This document shows positions 45,032 through 54,075 of a DNA stretch of 64,000 nt, piece after piece. A program made the translations under genes and the position numbers. Source of the stretch: Leucobacter sp. OLIS6 (lineage in GTDB: Bacteria; Actinomycetota; Actinomycetes; Actinomycetales; Microbacteriaceae); assembly GCF_002752355.1 (NCBI RefSeq), contig NZ_MRAV01000009.1, positions 148,016 to 212,015 of the forward strand, read 5' to 3'. Position 1 is the stretch's first letter, and each line of letters opens with the position of its first letter. The notes under the pieces were generated by a model. That model was not told the DNA's origin and made no database searches. It saw only the letters and a list, made by a program, of their open reading frames with translations.

Positions 45032-45910
45032 TTACTTCCCTTCCGTGCGGGCGATGACGCGTGCGCCGCCCTCGGCGATGAGGTTGCCGCCGACCGTGAA
45101 CAGCACGATCATGACGATCGGAGCGAGCACGGCCCACGGCTGCGTGGCGAGACCGGTGCGGTTCTCGCTCACCATGAGCCCCCAGTCGGGGGTCGGCGGC
45201 TGGATCCCGTAGCCGATGAAACTGATCGAGGCGAGGATGCCGACCGCCCACATGAGACGCACGCCCAGCTCGACGAGCAGCGGCGAGGTGATGTTCGGCA
45301 GCACCTCGCGCACGATCATGCGCCGGCCGGGGATCCCCACCGAACGGGCCCAGAGCACGAATTCGCGGTCGCAGATGGGGCGAGCCGCACCGCGGATCAC
45401 ACGGGCCACACCGGGGATCAGCGCGAGCACGACGAGCGTGACGAGCAGCCACGGCGACGGTCCGAACACGGACACAAACATGAGCGCCATGAGGATCCCG
45501 GGGAACGCGAGCAGCACGTCCATCGCCCGCATCAGGATCGTCTCGGTCCACCCGCCGGTGAAGGCGGCCGTGAGCCCGACCGCCGCGCCGACCGCGACGC
45601 TGAGCACGGCGCTCAGCGGCGCCATCCACGCCAGCGAGACGCCGCCGGCGAGCACCCGCGACAGCACGTCGCGGCCGAGCTGGTCGGAGCCGAGCAGCAG
45701 ACCGCCGCCCGGCGGCGCGTACGGCGTCGTGATGGGATCGGTCGGCGAGTAGGGGGCGAGCAGGCCGCCGAAGCAGGCGAGCAGCGTCGTGAGCACCACG
45801 AGGCCGATCCCCCAGCGCACCTGGTTCGAGGCGAGGAACCGTGCGAGCACGCGGGAGCGCGGACGGGGCGCCGACTCGGTCGCGGGGCTCAGGTCGTTCT
45901 GCTGGGTCAT
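45032..45910 (-). CDS. Oligopeptide-type ABC permease (DppC/OppC type)
   Basis: A 292-residue permease with about six membrane segments and an N-terminal cytoplasmic stretch; the EAA-like motif is GIPGRRMIVREVLPNITSPLL. A GTG at 45919 is also in frame; the ATG at 45910 follows AGGTGG and is my choice. It lies 9 bases after the first permease gene's stop and 2 bases before the ATPase gene. Substrates of the family include peptides, opines and nickel. Confidence 0.88.
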   Translation of the reverse strand: MTQQNDLSPATESAPRPRSRVLARFLASNQVRWGIGLVVLTTLLACFGGLLAPYSPTDPITTPYAPPGGGLLLGSDQLGRDVLSRVLAGGVSLAWMAPLSAVLSVAVGAAVGLTAAFTGGWTETILMRAMDVLLAFPGILMALMFVSVFGPSPWLLVTLVVLALIPGVARVIRGAARPICDREFVLWARSVGIPGRRMIVREVLPNITSPLLVELGVRLMWAVGILASISFIGYGIQPPTPDWGLMVSENRTGLATQPWAVLAPIVMIVLFTVGGNLIAEGGARVIARTEGK

Positions 45911-45919
45911 GGGTACCAC

Positions 45920-46930
45920 CTAGTCCTTCCGGCGCCCGCGGCCCGCGTCCGAGAGCAGGTCGGCGATGAAGTTGAAGACGAAGTACGCGGAGGCGATGAT
46001 CAGCACGACCGCTTGGATCATCGGCAGATCGCGGTTGCCGACGGACTCGACGAGGGAGAGCCCGATGCCCGGGTACGAGAACAGGTACTCCACGACAACC
46101 GTGCCGCCGATGAGGAACGCCGCGACGAGCGATGCCGCCGGGATGATCGGCGCCAGCGCGTTCGGCAGCGCATGCCGGTAGAGGATCCGACGCGTGCTCA
46201 GCCCCTTGAGCTGGGCCGTCTGGATGAACTCGCTGTTCATCACGTCGATGAACGAGACGCGCACGAGGCGCGACAGGTAGGCGACGCCGCCGATGACGAG
46301 CGTCGTCACGGGGAGCACGAGCGCGAGCGGATGCCACCACGGCATGTCGGCGGGCGGAATCAGCGAGACCGGCGGGAAGATCCGGAACACGGTCGTCCCG
46401 AAGAGCGCGATGAGCACCGTGCCGAGCACGAACTCCGGAACCGCGTTGACCACCATCGATCCGCCCATGAACAGCTTGTCGAAGACCCGATCCTTGCGCT
46501 GCGCCGCGATGACGCCGATCACGAGCGAGATCGGCAGCATGATGACGAGGGCCAGCGCACCGAGCGTCAGCGAGTTGCGCAGCCGGAGCGACAGCGTGTC
46601 GGCGACGGGCGCGCCGTTGGTGAGCGAGACGCCCCAGTCTCCGCGCAGGATCCCGCCGAGCCACGTCAGGTACTGCTGCAGCAGCGGCGCGTCGAGCCCC
46701 AGCTCCTTGCGCAGGGTCGCGAGCCGCTCCGGGGTCGCGTTCACGCCGAGGATCACCTTGGCGACGTCGCCCGGCATCGCCTGCGTGGCGAAGAAGATGA
46801 GCAGCGAGACCAGCAGCAGCGTGATGACGCCCTGCAGGAGCTTGCCGCCCCAGCGCATCATCGTGCGCCGCCGTCGGCGTCGCACCGCTCCGCTGCCCCG
46901 CTCCCGCGAGAGCGCGATCATCTCGGTCAT
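45920..46930 (-). CDS. Oligopeptide-type ABC permease (DppB/OppB type)
   Basis: A 336-residue permease with a first membrane segment LLQGVITLLLVSLLIFFATQ and the DppB-like extracellular stretch PGDVAKVILGVNATPERLATLRKELGLDAP. It is first in the importer operon and has an unusually basic N-terminus (RRRRRRTMMRW). GGAAGGAACC precedes the ATG. It is divergent from an AraC regulator. Confidence 0.9.
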   Translation of the reverse strand: MTEMIALSRERGSGAVRRRRRRTMMRWGGKLLQGVITLLLVSLLIFFATQAMPGDVAKVILGVNATPERLATLRKELGLDAPLLQQYLTWLGGILRGDWGVSLTNGAPVADTLSLRLRNSLTLGALALVIMLPISLVIGVIAAQRKDRVFDKLFMGGSMVVNAVPEFVLGTVLIALFGTTVFRIFPPVSLIPPADMPWWHPLALVLPVTTLVIGGVAYLSRLVRVSFIDVMNSEFIQTAQLKGLSTRRILYRHALPNALAPIIPAASLVAAFLIGGTVVVEYLFSYPGIGLSLVESVGNRDLPMIQAVVLIIASAYFVFNFIADLLSDAGRGRRKD

Positions 46931-46960
46931 GGTGGTGGTTCCTTCCGCATCGCGTGCAGC

Positions 46961-47016
46961 GATGACGACGGGAACCCCGTTCCTGCGTCATCACAGGGCA
47001 TCTCGACCGATCGAGA
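46961..47016. promoter_or_regulatory. Hairpin and operator-like repeat upstream of the importer
   Basis: Two elements are in the 263-base divergent gap. GATGACG/CGTCATC (46961-46967 / 46986-46992) with inner GGAAC/GTTCC would form a hairpin in the importer mRNA leader. TCTCGA-CCGA-TCGAGA (47001-47016) is a perfect inverted repeat that could bind the AraC. No clear promoter boxes could be assigned. Confidence 0.45.
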
Positions 47017-47193
47017 CTTCTCTTGAATGTCTCCATCGTGGGCACCCGAGGCGGACGGCACAATCGCACCGCACCCATTTCTGCTCCCGCCGTCAATCTG
47101 CATGCTCCGGATGACAAACCGACCCGCCGTACGGGCGGCAAGACTGAAACGGACAGCCGGTGCACGCCGGGCCGATGGAGCGATGGAGGACGC

Positions 47194-48066
47194 ATGCTGA
47201 CCGCGACGACGCCGACCTTCCCGGTGCACGACATCGCCCCGCGCGAGGGCTCCGCCTGCGGATCGTTCCTCGTCGTCGAGGACATCGACGACCGCGCCGC
47301 GTTCCGCTCGCCGCACCGCCACGCCTTCACCCAGCTGGTGATCGTCGAGGCCGGGAGCGGGATCCACCGCATCGATTTCTCGCCCGTGCCGATCCGCGCC
47401 GGCGAGGTCCACCTGCTCGCACCGGGGCAGGTCCACGAGTGGTGCGCCGACCCGGGGCTGCGCTGCACCGCGGTGATGTTCTCGGAGGACGTGCTCGATT
47501 CCGTCGGCGCCCTGCCCGATCGGATGCGCGAGCTGCTCCTGCTGGGTGCCGCACCGCTCGCCCCGTCGGAGGCCGCGGCCGACCGCCTGCGCCGACTCGT
47601 CGACGCGCTGCGCGAGGCCGGATCGCCGGGCGGCGCCCGGCACCTGCTCGCCGCGCTCCTGCACGAGTGCGCCGAGGCGGTCCCGCAGGTGGATGCTCCG
47701 AGCGCTCGCTCGCCCCTCACCCGCGCATTCCTGCGGGAGGTGCTGCGCGCCCCTGACGCGAGCCAGACCGTGTCGAGCTGCGCCCGCGCGCTCGGCGTGA
47801 CCACCGGCTACCTGGCCGAGCAGGTGGCCGCCGACACGGGGACGACGCCGGGTCGGATCCTGCGCACGGCCGTGGCCCGCGAGGCGCAACGGCTGCTCGG
47901 CGGTACCGCGCTGAGCGCCGCCCAGATCTCCCACCGCCTCGGGTTCACCGAGGCCTCCTACTTCTCACGATTCTTCCGCCGGGAGGTCGGCTGCACGCCG
48001 ACCGAGTACCGGGATCTCGGGCTCCGCGGTGAGAATCCTCCACGAAAGGACCGACATGCAAGCTGA
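47194..48066 (+). CDS. AraC-family regulator with N-terminal cupin sensor
   Basis: A 290-residue AraC-type regulator. The N-terminal cupin (FRSPHRHAFTQLVIVEAGSG and APGQVHEW) is the effector domain; the C-terminal HTH ends in LGFTEASYFSRFFRREVGCTPTEYR. The ATG at 47194 follows GGAGGA. It is divergent from the ABC importer and overlaps the amidohydrolase gene by 11 bases, so it likely senses the importer's cargo and controls both. Confidence 0.88.
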   Translation: MLTATTPTFPVHDIAPREGSACGSFLVVEDIDDRAAFRSPHRHAFTQLVIVEAGSGIHRIDFSPVPIRAGEVHLLAPGQVHEWCADPGLRCTAVMFSEDVLDSVGALPDRMRELLLLGAAPLAPSEAAADRLRRLVDALREAGSPGGARHLLAALLHECAEAVPQVDAPSARSPLTRAFLREVLRAPDASQTVSSCARALGVTTGYLAEQVAADTGTTPGRILRTAVAREAQRLLGGTALSAAQISHRLGFTEASYFSRFFRREVGCTPTEYRDLGLRGENPPRKDRHAS

Positions 48067-49705
48067 CCTCCTGTTCGAGCAGGCCACCCTCTTCGACGGC
48101 GAGGAGCTGCTGGACTCGCCGGTGTCGATCGCGGTGGCCGACGGGACCGTCATCGGCGTCGGCACCGATCTCTCCCACCTCGTCGGCCCGGCGACGGTGC
48201 ACCGCGATCTGGGCGGGGCGTTCGTGATGCCCGGGCTCGTCGACGTGCACAACCACCATGCCGTCGCCGGCCGCGCGGAGCTGTTCGAGCTCGTCGTGCC
48301 GATCGGGGCGAGCCTCGACGAGGTGCTGGCCGCCGTCGCCGAGCAGGCCGCGATCACTCCCGAGGGCGGATGGATCGTGGGCGGCCCGTGGGGAACCAAC
48401 CTGCTGGGCGAGCTCAACTCGTCGGCGTCGCTCGCCCGACTCGATGCCGCGGCCGGCGGACGCCCGGTGGTGCTGATCGAGGACAGCCGGCACAACCGCT
48501 GGGCCTCGACCGAGGCGCTGCGCCTGGCGGGGATCCTCGACGGCGACCGCTCGACGTCCGACGAGCCCGGGGTGCTGCGCGACCCGTCGACGGGCCGCCC
48601 CACCGGCGTCCTGCTCGAGGGTGCGGGCCTCCGGGTCGAGTACGCGATGGCGGAGGCCGGCGGCTTCACCGAGGCGCAGCACCGGGCCGCGTCCGCCCGC
48701 GGCGTCGAGATCCTCAACAGTTTCGGCATCACCGCGTTCCAGGACGCGGCCGCCTCGCTCGACATGCTGCGCGCGCTCCACGGGCTCGACGCCGAGGGCC
48801 GTTTGAACGCCTGGGTCGTGACCTCGATCACCATCAACGACGAGATCTTCGGATTCACCCCGATCGGACAGGAGCTCGTCGACCTGGCCGAACCGTTCCG
48901 CAGCGCGCACCACCGCCCCGACTTCGTGAAGGTGTTCCTCGACGGCGTGCCGCCGGCCCGCACGGCGGCGTTCCTCGAGCCCTACCTGCCCGACGAGGAG
49001 CACGGGCACGAGTTCACCGGAGCCATGCTGATCCCGCAGGCGGAGTTCGCCGAGCTGATGGCGAGCATCGCCGGGCAGGGCCTCGGGCTCAAGGTGCACT
49101 GCGCCGGCGACGCCGCGGCCCGCGCGGTGCTCGACGCGACGCAGGCGCTGCGCGAGCGCGGCGATACGCGCACCCGCGTGCACATCGCCCACGGCCAGTT
49201 CCTCTCCGACGCCGACCTGCCGCGCCTCGCCGAACTCGACGTCACCGCCGACATGTCGCCGTTCGTGTGGTTCCCCGGGGTGATCCCCCAGGCGCTCTCC
49301 GAGGTGCTCCCCCAGCCCCTCGCCGGGAGGATCCAGCCAAACCGCACCCTCACCGATCTCGGTGCCCGCCTCGCGATGGGCTCCGACTGGCCCGTCAGCC
49401 CCACCCCGAACCCGTGGTTCGGGATCCACGGGCTCGTGACCCGCGCCGACCCGTTCCGCCGGACGCCGGGCACCCTGTGGCCCGAGCAGGCGCTGACCGT
49501 CGTCGAAGCGCTCCGCGTCTGCACGTCCCGCGGCGCCGAGGCCATCGGGCTCGGTGACACCATCGGTCGTATCGCGCCCGGCTTCTCGGCCGATCTCGCC
49601 GTGCTCGACGCCAACCCCTTCGAGCGCGATCCGCTCGAACTGGCCGACACGCGAGTGGTCGAGACCTGGTTCGAGGGCCGGCTCGTGCACTCGCGTGCGG
49701 ACTGA
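48056..49705 (+). CDS. Amidohydrolase family 3 (YtcJ-like) protein
   Basis: A 549-residue metal-dependent amidohydrolase of the YtcJ/exoenzyme group. The first metal motif VDVHNHH, the central LKVHCAGDAAARAVLD and HIAHGQF, and the late GSDWPVSPTP are visible. AAAGGA precedes the ATG at 48056, which lies inside the end of the AraC gene. It is in an operon with AraC and an efflux MFS. The substrate is an amide or related compound; it could act on the importer's cargo. Confidence 0.85.
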   Translation: MQADLLFEQATLFDGEELLDSPVSIAVADGTVIGVGTDLSHLVGPATVHRDLGGAFVMPGLVDVHNHHAVAGRAELFELVVPIGASLDEVLAAVAEQAAITPEGGWIVGGPWGTNLLGELNSSASLARLDAAAGGRPVVLIEDSRHNRWASTEALRLAGILDGDRSTSDEPGVLRDPSTGRPTGVLLEGAGLRVEYAMAEAGGFTEAQHRAASARGVEILNSFGITAFQDAAASLDMLRALHGLDAEGRLNAWVVTSITINDEIFGFTPIGQELVDLAEPFRSAHHRPDFVKVFLDGVPPARTAAFLEPYLPDEEHGHEFTGAMLIPQAEFAELMASIAGQGLGLKVHCAGDAAARAVLDATQALRERGDTRTRVHIAHGQFLSDADLPRLAELDVTADMSPFVWFPGVIPQALSEVLPQPLAGRIQPNRTLTDLGARLAMGSDWPVSPTPNPWFGIHGLVTRADPFRRTPGTLWPEQALTVVEALRVCTSRGAEAIGLGDTIGRIAPGFSADLAVLDANPFERDPLELADTRVVETWFEGRLVHSRAD

Positions 49706-50894
49706 CGCGATCCGGCCGAGCGCCGGACTGATCCTGCTGCTGGGCCTGCTGGAGGCCTTCGGCCCGCTGTCGATGGACCTCTACATGCCCGCGCTGCCCG
49801 AACTCGCGCGCTCGCTCGGGATCGGCGACGCGCTCGCCCAGACCACCATGTCGGTGTGCATGCTCGGCCTGGGCCTCGGGCAGCTGATCGCCGGCCCCAT
49901 GAGCGATCGCTTCGGACGGCGGCTCCCGCTGCTCATCGGCGTCGCCGCGTTCGCGGTGTTCTCGGCGGCCTGCGCCGTCGCGCCCTCCGTCGGCTGGCTG
50001 CTGCTGTTCCGCGCGCTCCAAGGGGTGAGCGGCGCGGCCGGCATGGTGGTCACGCTCGCGATCGCGCGCGACATCTTCGCGGGCGCGCGGCTCGCCCGCA
50101 TGCTCTCCTGGCTCGCGCTCGTCGGTGCCGTGGCTCCCGTCGTCGCGCCGATCCTCGGCGGGCAGCTCAGCCGGTTCCTCGACTGGCGCGGGATCTTCTG
50201 GGTACTCGCCGGCATCGGCGTCCTGCTGCTCGCATCGGCGCTCCGCTGGCTCCCCGAATCGCATCCGCGCGAGCTGCGCAGCACGACGAGCGGCCCGCTC
50301 GCGCTGCTGGCCGACGCCCGCGTGCTCCTCGCGCACCCGGTCTACCGGGCCGTGCTCGTCATCTCCGCCGTCAGCGGCGCCGCGTTCTTCGCCTACCTCT
50401 CGATGTCCAGCTTCGTGCTGCAGAACGGCTTCGGCGTCACCCCGGCGCTGTTCGGGATCCTGTTCGCCGCAGGGTCGCTCTGCAACGTCGTCGGTTCCCA
50501 GACCAACCGCGTGCTGCTCGCCTCGACCAGCCCGGAACGGCTCTACCTCGTCGGCATGGTGCTCGCGTTCCTCGGCAGCGCCGTCGCCGCGGCGAGCGCG
50601 CTGCTCGACCTCGGGTTCGCGCCGTTCGTCGCCGGGCTGGCCCTCTACCTCGCGTCGACCGGGTTCACGATGCCGAACGCGAGCGCGATCGGCCTGACCG
50701 CGCACGGCGATCGCGCGGGATCGGCCGCGGCGCTGCTCGGCACGTCCTCGCTGTTCCTGGGCCCGATCCTTGCCCCGTTGGTCTCGCTCTCGGGCGTCAC
50801 CGCCGCGGTGCTCGGCCTCACGATGCTCGTCGGATCCGCGCTCATGCTCGCCGTCGGTCTCGCCGCGTTCGGTCGGGCTCCGCGACGGCCCTGA
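49695..50894 (+). CDS. Bcr/CflA-family MFS efflux transporter
   Basis: A 399-residue 12-segment MFS protein of the Bcr/CflA drug-efflux group: GPLSMDLYMPALPELARSLG in the first segment and SDRFGRRLPLLIG in the first loop are characteristic. The GTG at 49695 is used; it overlaps the end of the amidohydrolase gene by 11 bases, the same overlap size as between AraC and amidohydrolase. It may export a product or a toxic substrate. Confidence 0.85.
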   Translation: MRTDAIRPSAGLILLLGLLEAFGPLSMDLYMPALPELARSLGIGDALAQTTMSVCMLGLGLGQLIAGPMSDRFGRRLPLLIGVAAFAVFSAACAVAPSVGWLLLFRALQGVSGAAGMVVTLAIARDIFAGARLARMLSWLALVGAVAPVVAPILGGQLSRFLDWRGIFWVLAGIGVLLLASALRWLPESHPRELRSTTSGPLALLADARVLLAHPVYRAVLVISAVSGAAFFAYLSMSSFVLQNGFGVTPALFGILFAAGSLCNVVGSQTNRVLLASTSPERLYLVGMVLAFLGSAVAAASALLDLGFAPFVAGLALYLASTGFTMPNASAIGLTAHGDRAGSAAALLGTSSLFLGPILAPLVSLSGVTAAVLGLTMLVGSALMLAVGLAAFGRAPRRP

Positions 50895-50978
50895 TCAGCC
50901 GGATCGCTCGCATCCCCCTGTTCCCTCTTTTCCCATTCACCGAATACCGCACACTCACCGCACCGAAGGAGGCGCATC

Positions 50979-51434
50979 GTGACGAAGTACGATCACCTGT
51001 TCGTCAAGGACATGCCGAACTGCATGGACGAGATGGTCATGGACGACCAGGAGCAGCTGGAGTACCCGCTGCCGAACCTGGGTGAAGGCCTGTGGCTGAT
51101 GAACAGCGACCTGGTGCCCGGCGCTCAGGCCAACATGACGCACATCTGGATCCATCCGTCCGACGAACCGCAGCTGTGGGTCAACCCGCACCAGCACGAC
51201 TACGACGAGATCCTGATCTGGACGGGCGGCAACCCCGACGATCCGCGCGATCTCGGAGCCGAACTGACCATGGAGATCGAGGGCGAGCGGCACGTCATCA
51301 CGACGTCCGGGGCCGTCTACATCCCCGCCGGCACGGTGCACTGCCCCCTCGGCTTCACCCGCATCGACCGCCCGTTCCGCTTCAGCGCGCTCTCGCTCGC
51401 GCCCAGGTACCGCGCGCAGGACCACTCGGAGTAG
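50979..51434 (+). CDS. Cupin-family protein, paralogue 3
   Basis: A 151-residue member of the family with paralogues at 38713, 39850 and 53402. HQHDYDE and SGAVYIPAGTVHCPLG are intact, and YDHLFVKDMP starts the protein. The gene begins with GTG after GAAGGAGG. It follows the MFS gene in the same direction by 84 bases and ends before a very long hairpin. The upstream region lacks the GGAAAAGTCCCA element, so it may be transcribed with the upstream operon. Function unknown. Confidence 0.7.
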   Translation: MTKYDHLFVKDMPNCMDEMVMDDQEQLEYPLPNLGEGLWLMNSDLVPGAQANMTHIWIHPSDEPQLWVNPHQHDYDEILIWTGGNPDDPRDLGAELTMEIEGERHVITTSGAVYIPAGTVHCPLGFTRIDRPFRFSALSLAPRYRAQDHSE

Positions 51435-51460
51435 CCGCCGAGCACCGGGCTCCGCCCAAT

Positions 51461-51516
51461 CGACCGGGTCCGAGTCATCCTTTCCGGGGGCGGAAAGGAT
51501 GACTCGGACCCGGTCG
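51461..51516. terminator. Very long perfect hairpin terminator
   Basis: A 26-bp perfect stem (51461-51486 / 51491-51516) with a GGGG loop between the cupin gene and the convergent ABC binding-protein gene. Confidence 0.8.
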
Positions 51517-51597
51517 ATGCGTGTTGTGGGAGCGCAGACGCGGAGGGGCGGGAGCGATCCCTCGCTCCCGCCCCTCCGCCGGTCCCGACGAGTCGCG

Positions 51598-53130
51598 CTA
51601 GCCGACCGTCACGCCCGTCAGCAGGAACGAGGTGCGCCCGTACAGGTCCTTCTCGAGTCCCTTCACGTTGGCGCGGTGCACCGTGATGTTCTGACCGTAG
51701 ACCGGGACCAGGTATCCGCCCCGCTCGTGCTCGATCGTCTGCAGCTGCTGGATGATCGTGCACTGGGCGGCCGGGTCGACGGTCTGGTACAGCTCGGCTG
51801 CGAGCGTGTTGTACTCGGGGTCGTCCATGTGCGTGCCGTTCTCGGACCCGCCGGGCAGGAAGTGCCCCTTCGCCGTGATCTCGTAGGGGCTGGACGTGTA
51901 GCTGATGAACATCGGCCAATCGAGCCAGCGGTCGAGGAACGTGGCCACGTCCAGCTTGCGCACCGAGATCTTGATCCCGACCTTCGCCGCGTCATCGGCC
52001 ACGAGCTGCGCCATCTCCATCATGCCGGGGAACGCGCCGTCGGTGACGAGCTCCACCTGGGCACCCTCGACGCCCGCTTCCGCGACGAGCTGCTTCGCCT
52101 TCGCGAGGTCCTGCGTCCGCTGCGGCACCTTCGGCGGCTCGCACGAGGAGTTCTTGCCGATGAAGTCGTTCGCCACCGTCGCGTAGCCGCCGAAGGCGTT
52201 CTTCACGATCCGCTCGCGGTCGACCGAGAGCCGGATCGCCTCGCGCACCTTCGCGTCGGAGAACGGCTTGTCCTTCATGCTCATCGCGATGAGCGGGTAG
52301 CTCGCCGTGTCGCTCACCACGAGACCGAGGTTCGGATCCCCCTTGAGCGCGGGCACCTCGGGGAACGGGATGCCCTGCGCGACGTCGATCTGACCGCCGC
52401 GGATCGCGTTGGTGACGGCGTTCTGCTCGGTGAAGAACGACAGGGTGAGGCTGTCGAGCTTCGGCTTCTCGCCCCAGTAGTCCGTGAACTTCGAGAGCTT
52501 CGCCTCCTGGCCCGGCGTGAACGAGTCGATGGTCCACGGGCCGGTGCCGGAGGGCTTGTCGACGGTCGCACCGCCGCGGACGCTGCGCATGTTGACTCGC
52601 GCCATCGAGAACATCTCGGGGACCAGGCCGAACGGCTTCTTGAGCTTCAGCTTGAGCGTCGTCTCGTCGACGACCTCGATACCGGCGGCGTCGACGAAGT
52701 CGAGGTTGGTCGCGTACGCCCAGGCCTTCTTCGGGTCGATCATCGCCTTGATGCTCTCGGCCGCATCCTCGGCGTTGAAGGTCTCGCCGTTGTGCAGTTT
52801 CACGCCCTTTCGGAGCTTGATGGTCCAGACGTCCTTCGCCGCGTTCGGCTCCATGGACTCGGCGAGCACGTAGACGACCTTGCCCGTGCGGTCGCGGGCC
52901 GTGAGGCCCTCATAGACCTGCTTGAACAGCGCGTCGCTCGAGACCGAGCCCTGCTGCTGGTAGGGGTTGACCTCGTCGCTGGTGCTGCCGACCATGCCGA
53001 CCCGGATCGAGGTCTGGCCGGAGCCGCCGCCCGAGGAGGGGGGTGCGCAACCGACGAGCGAGAGCGAGAGCGCGACCGCCGCGACTGCGGCGACCCGGGC
53101 TCCTGCGCGTGAGCGGAATCGGAAAGTCAT
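51598..53130 (-). CDS. ABC importer substrate-binding lipoprotein (family 5)
   Basis: A 510-residue extracytoplasmic binding protein of the SBP_bac_5 (oligopeptide/dipeptide) type. The N-terminus is a lipoprotein signal with a lipobox LVGC (Cys at about residue 27) followed by a Gly/Ser-rich linker. The conserved body segments YEGLTARDRTGKVV and IKLRKGVKLHNGETF are present. ATG at 53130. It is probably the missing partner of the DppBC/DF importer at 43.3-46.9 kb. Their separation by about 4.7 kb suggests rearrangement or separate control. Confidence 0.88.
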   Translation of the reverse strand: MTFRFRSRAGARVAAVAAVALSLSLVGCAPPSSGGGSGQTSIRVGMVGSTSDEVNPYQQQGSVSSDALFKQVYEGLTARDRTGKVVYVLAESMEPNAAKDVWTIKLRKGVKLHNGETFNAEDAAESIKAMIDPKKAWAYATNLDFVDAAGIEVVDETTLKLKLKKPFGLVPEMFSMARVNMRSVRGGATVDKPSGTGPWTIDSFTPGQEAKLSKFTDYWGEKPKLDSLTLSFFTEQNAVTNAIRGGQIDVAQGIPFPEVPALKGDPNLGLVVSDTASYPLIAMSMKDKPFSDAKVREAIRLSVDRERIVKNAFGGYATVANDFIGKNSSCEPPKVPQRTQDLAKAKQLVAEAGVEGAQVELVTDGAFPGMMEMAQLVADDAAKVGIKISVRKLDVATFLDRWLDWPMFISYTSSPYEITAKGHFLPGGSENGTHMDDPEYNTLAAELYQTVDPAAQCTIIQQLQTIEHERGGYLVPVYGQNITVHRANVKGLEKDLYGRTSFLLTGVTVG

Positions 53131-53401
53131 GAGTCCAGTCCTCCTGATGCGTATGCGTGGGGTGGTCGGTCCCGCTGCAGTCGCCCTCCCCGGTTTCGGG
53201 GACCTGCGGCGGTGCGACCGGCTTGCGCGGCGGCCCTCGCCTTCGAGTACCGCGCTCCCGGCCTCCGCTCGGTGCGGCGGGTACGGGTGCGCACCCTCAT
53301 GGTCGGGGGGCGCTGGGCGCGCTGGCAAGGCGGGCCCGGCAGTCTGTACGGCTCGGGACAACTCCTCTGCCGGGAACGACAACTGCGGGCCCGAAGCCGG
53401 A

Positions 53402-53866
53402 TCAGCGCTCGGATTCGGGCCGGTAGTGCCCGTCACCGCTCACCGCGACCGCGAGGAAGCGGAAGGGACGGTCGACCCGGTTGAAGCCGAGCGGGCAGTG
53501 CTTGGTACCCGCGGGGATGTAGACCGATCCCGAGGTCGTGATGAGGTGCCGCTCGCCCTCGATATCGAGGTACACCTCGGCGCCGAGGTCGTGCGGATCC
53601 TCCGGGTCGGATCCGGTGAACACGAGCACCTCGTCGTACTCGTGCTGGTGCTCGTGCACCCAGAAGGTCTCCTCCTGCGTCGGGTGCACCCAGCTCATGG
53701 TGATGTAGGCCTTCGCCTCGGGGACGTCCTCGGCGCGCATGATCGCCCACGGCCGGCTGAGGTTCGCCGGGAGCGGGCGCCCCGCGGCCTCGGCCTCGTT
53801 GGTCATGTCGTCACGGCAGTCCACGAGATCGCGGACGAAGAGGTGCTCGTACTGGCTCGGTGCCAC
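53402..53866 (-). CDS. Cupin-family protein, paralogue 4
   Basis: A 154-residue member of the same cupin family (HQHEYDE; SGSVYIPAGTKHCPLG). It is the most diverged of the four copies. GTG at 53866 follows GAAGGA; the extended frame to 53974 is not supported. It lies upstream of the lipoprotein gene in the same direction but 271 bases away, a gap in which I see no clear promoter or gene. It shares a promoter element with cupin-1. Function unknown. Confidence 0.68.
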   Translation of the reverse strand: MAPSQYEHLFVRDLVDCRDDMTNEAEAAGRPLPANLSRPWAIMRAEDVPEAKAYITMSWVHPTQEETFWVHEHQHEYDEVLVFTGSDPEDPHDLGAEVYLDIEGERHLITTSGSVYIPAGTKHCPLGFNRVDRPFRFLAVAVSGDGHYRPESER

Positions 53867-53939
53867 GGTGTCGATCCTTCGTTCGGGGCGGCCTGCGCCG
53901 CTCATCGGGTTCCGGTCGGCCGTCGGCCGCCGTGCAGCG

Positions 53940-54001
53940 AGGCTATGCCGCGGCGGGCAGCGGTCACGAGGCACAGGGACGGGGCAGGATGGGACTTTTC
54001 C
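53940..54001 (-). promoter_or_regulatory. Cupin-4 promoter with GGAAAAGTCCCA element
   Basis: On the minus strand GGAAAAGTCCCA (54001-53990) lies 56 bases before a -10-like TAGCCT (53945-53940) and 123 bases before the GTG. Element, spacing to the -10 and distance to the gene all match the cupin-1 promoter. Confidence 0.55.
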
Positions 54002-54037
54002 GCGCCGCGGGAATCCCCCGGTCGGCGGCAGCTTCCG

Positions 54038-54052
54038 TCTACACTGGGTGAC
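54038..54052 (+). promoter_or_regulatory. TetR promoter with TCTACA-like element
   Basis: TCTACA-CTG-GGTGAC (54038-54052) differs little from the element at the window end (TCTACA-CTG-CGTAGA). It contains TACACT (54040-54045), a possible -10 box for the TetR gene at 54076. Confidence 0.4.
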
Positions 54053-54075
54053 GCAACCGAGCCCGGAAGGCCCCC

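Noticed and set aside
43275..47804. A continuous minus-strand frame of about 1500 codons
   Set aside because: Only its end is the fused ABC ATPase; the rest runs through the two permease genes and the AraC region out of frame with them, with biased Arg/Ala/Gly content typical of non-coding frames in high-G+C DNA.
53131..53401. Possible small gene in the 271-base gap before the binding-protein gene
   Set aside because: The open frames there have no ribosome-binding site or family similarity, and the longest is merely an upstream extension of the lipoprotein frame.
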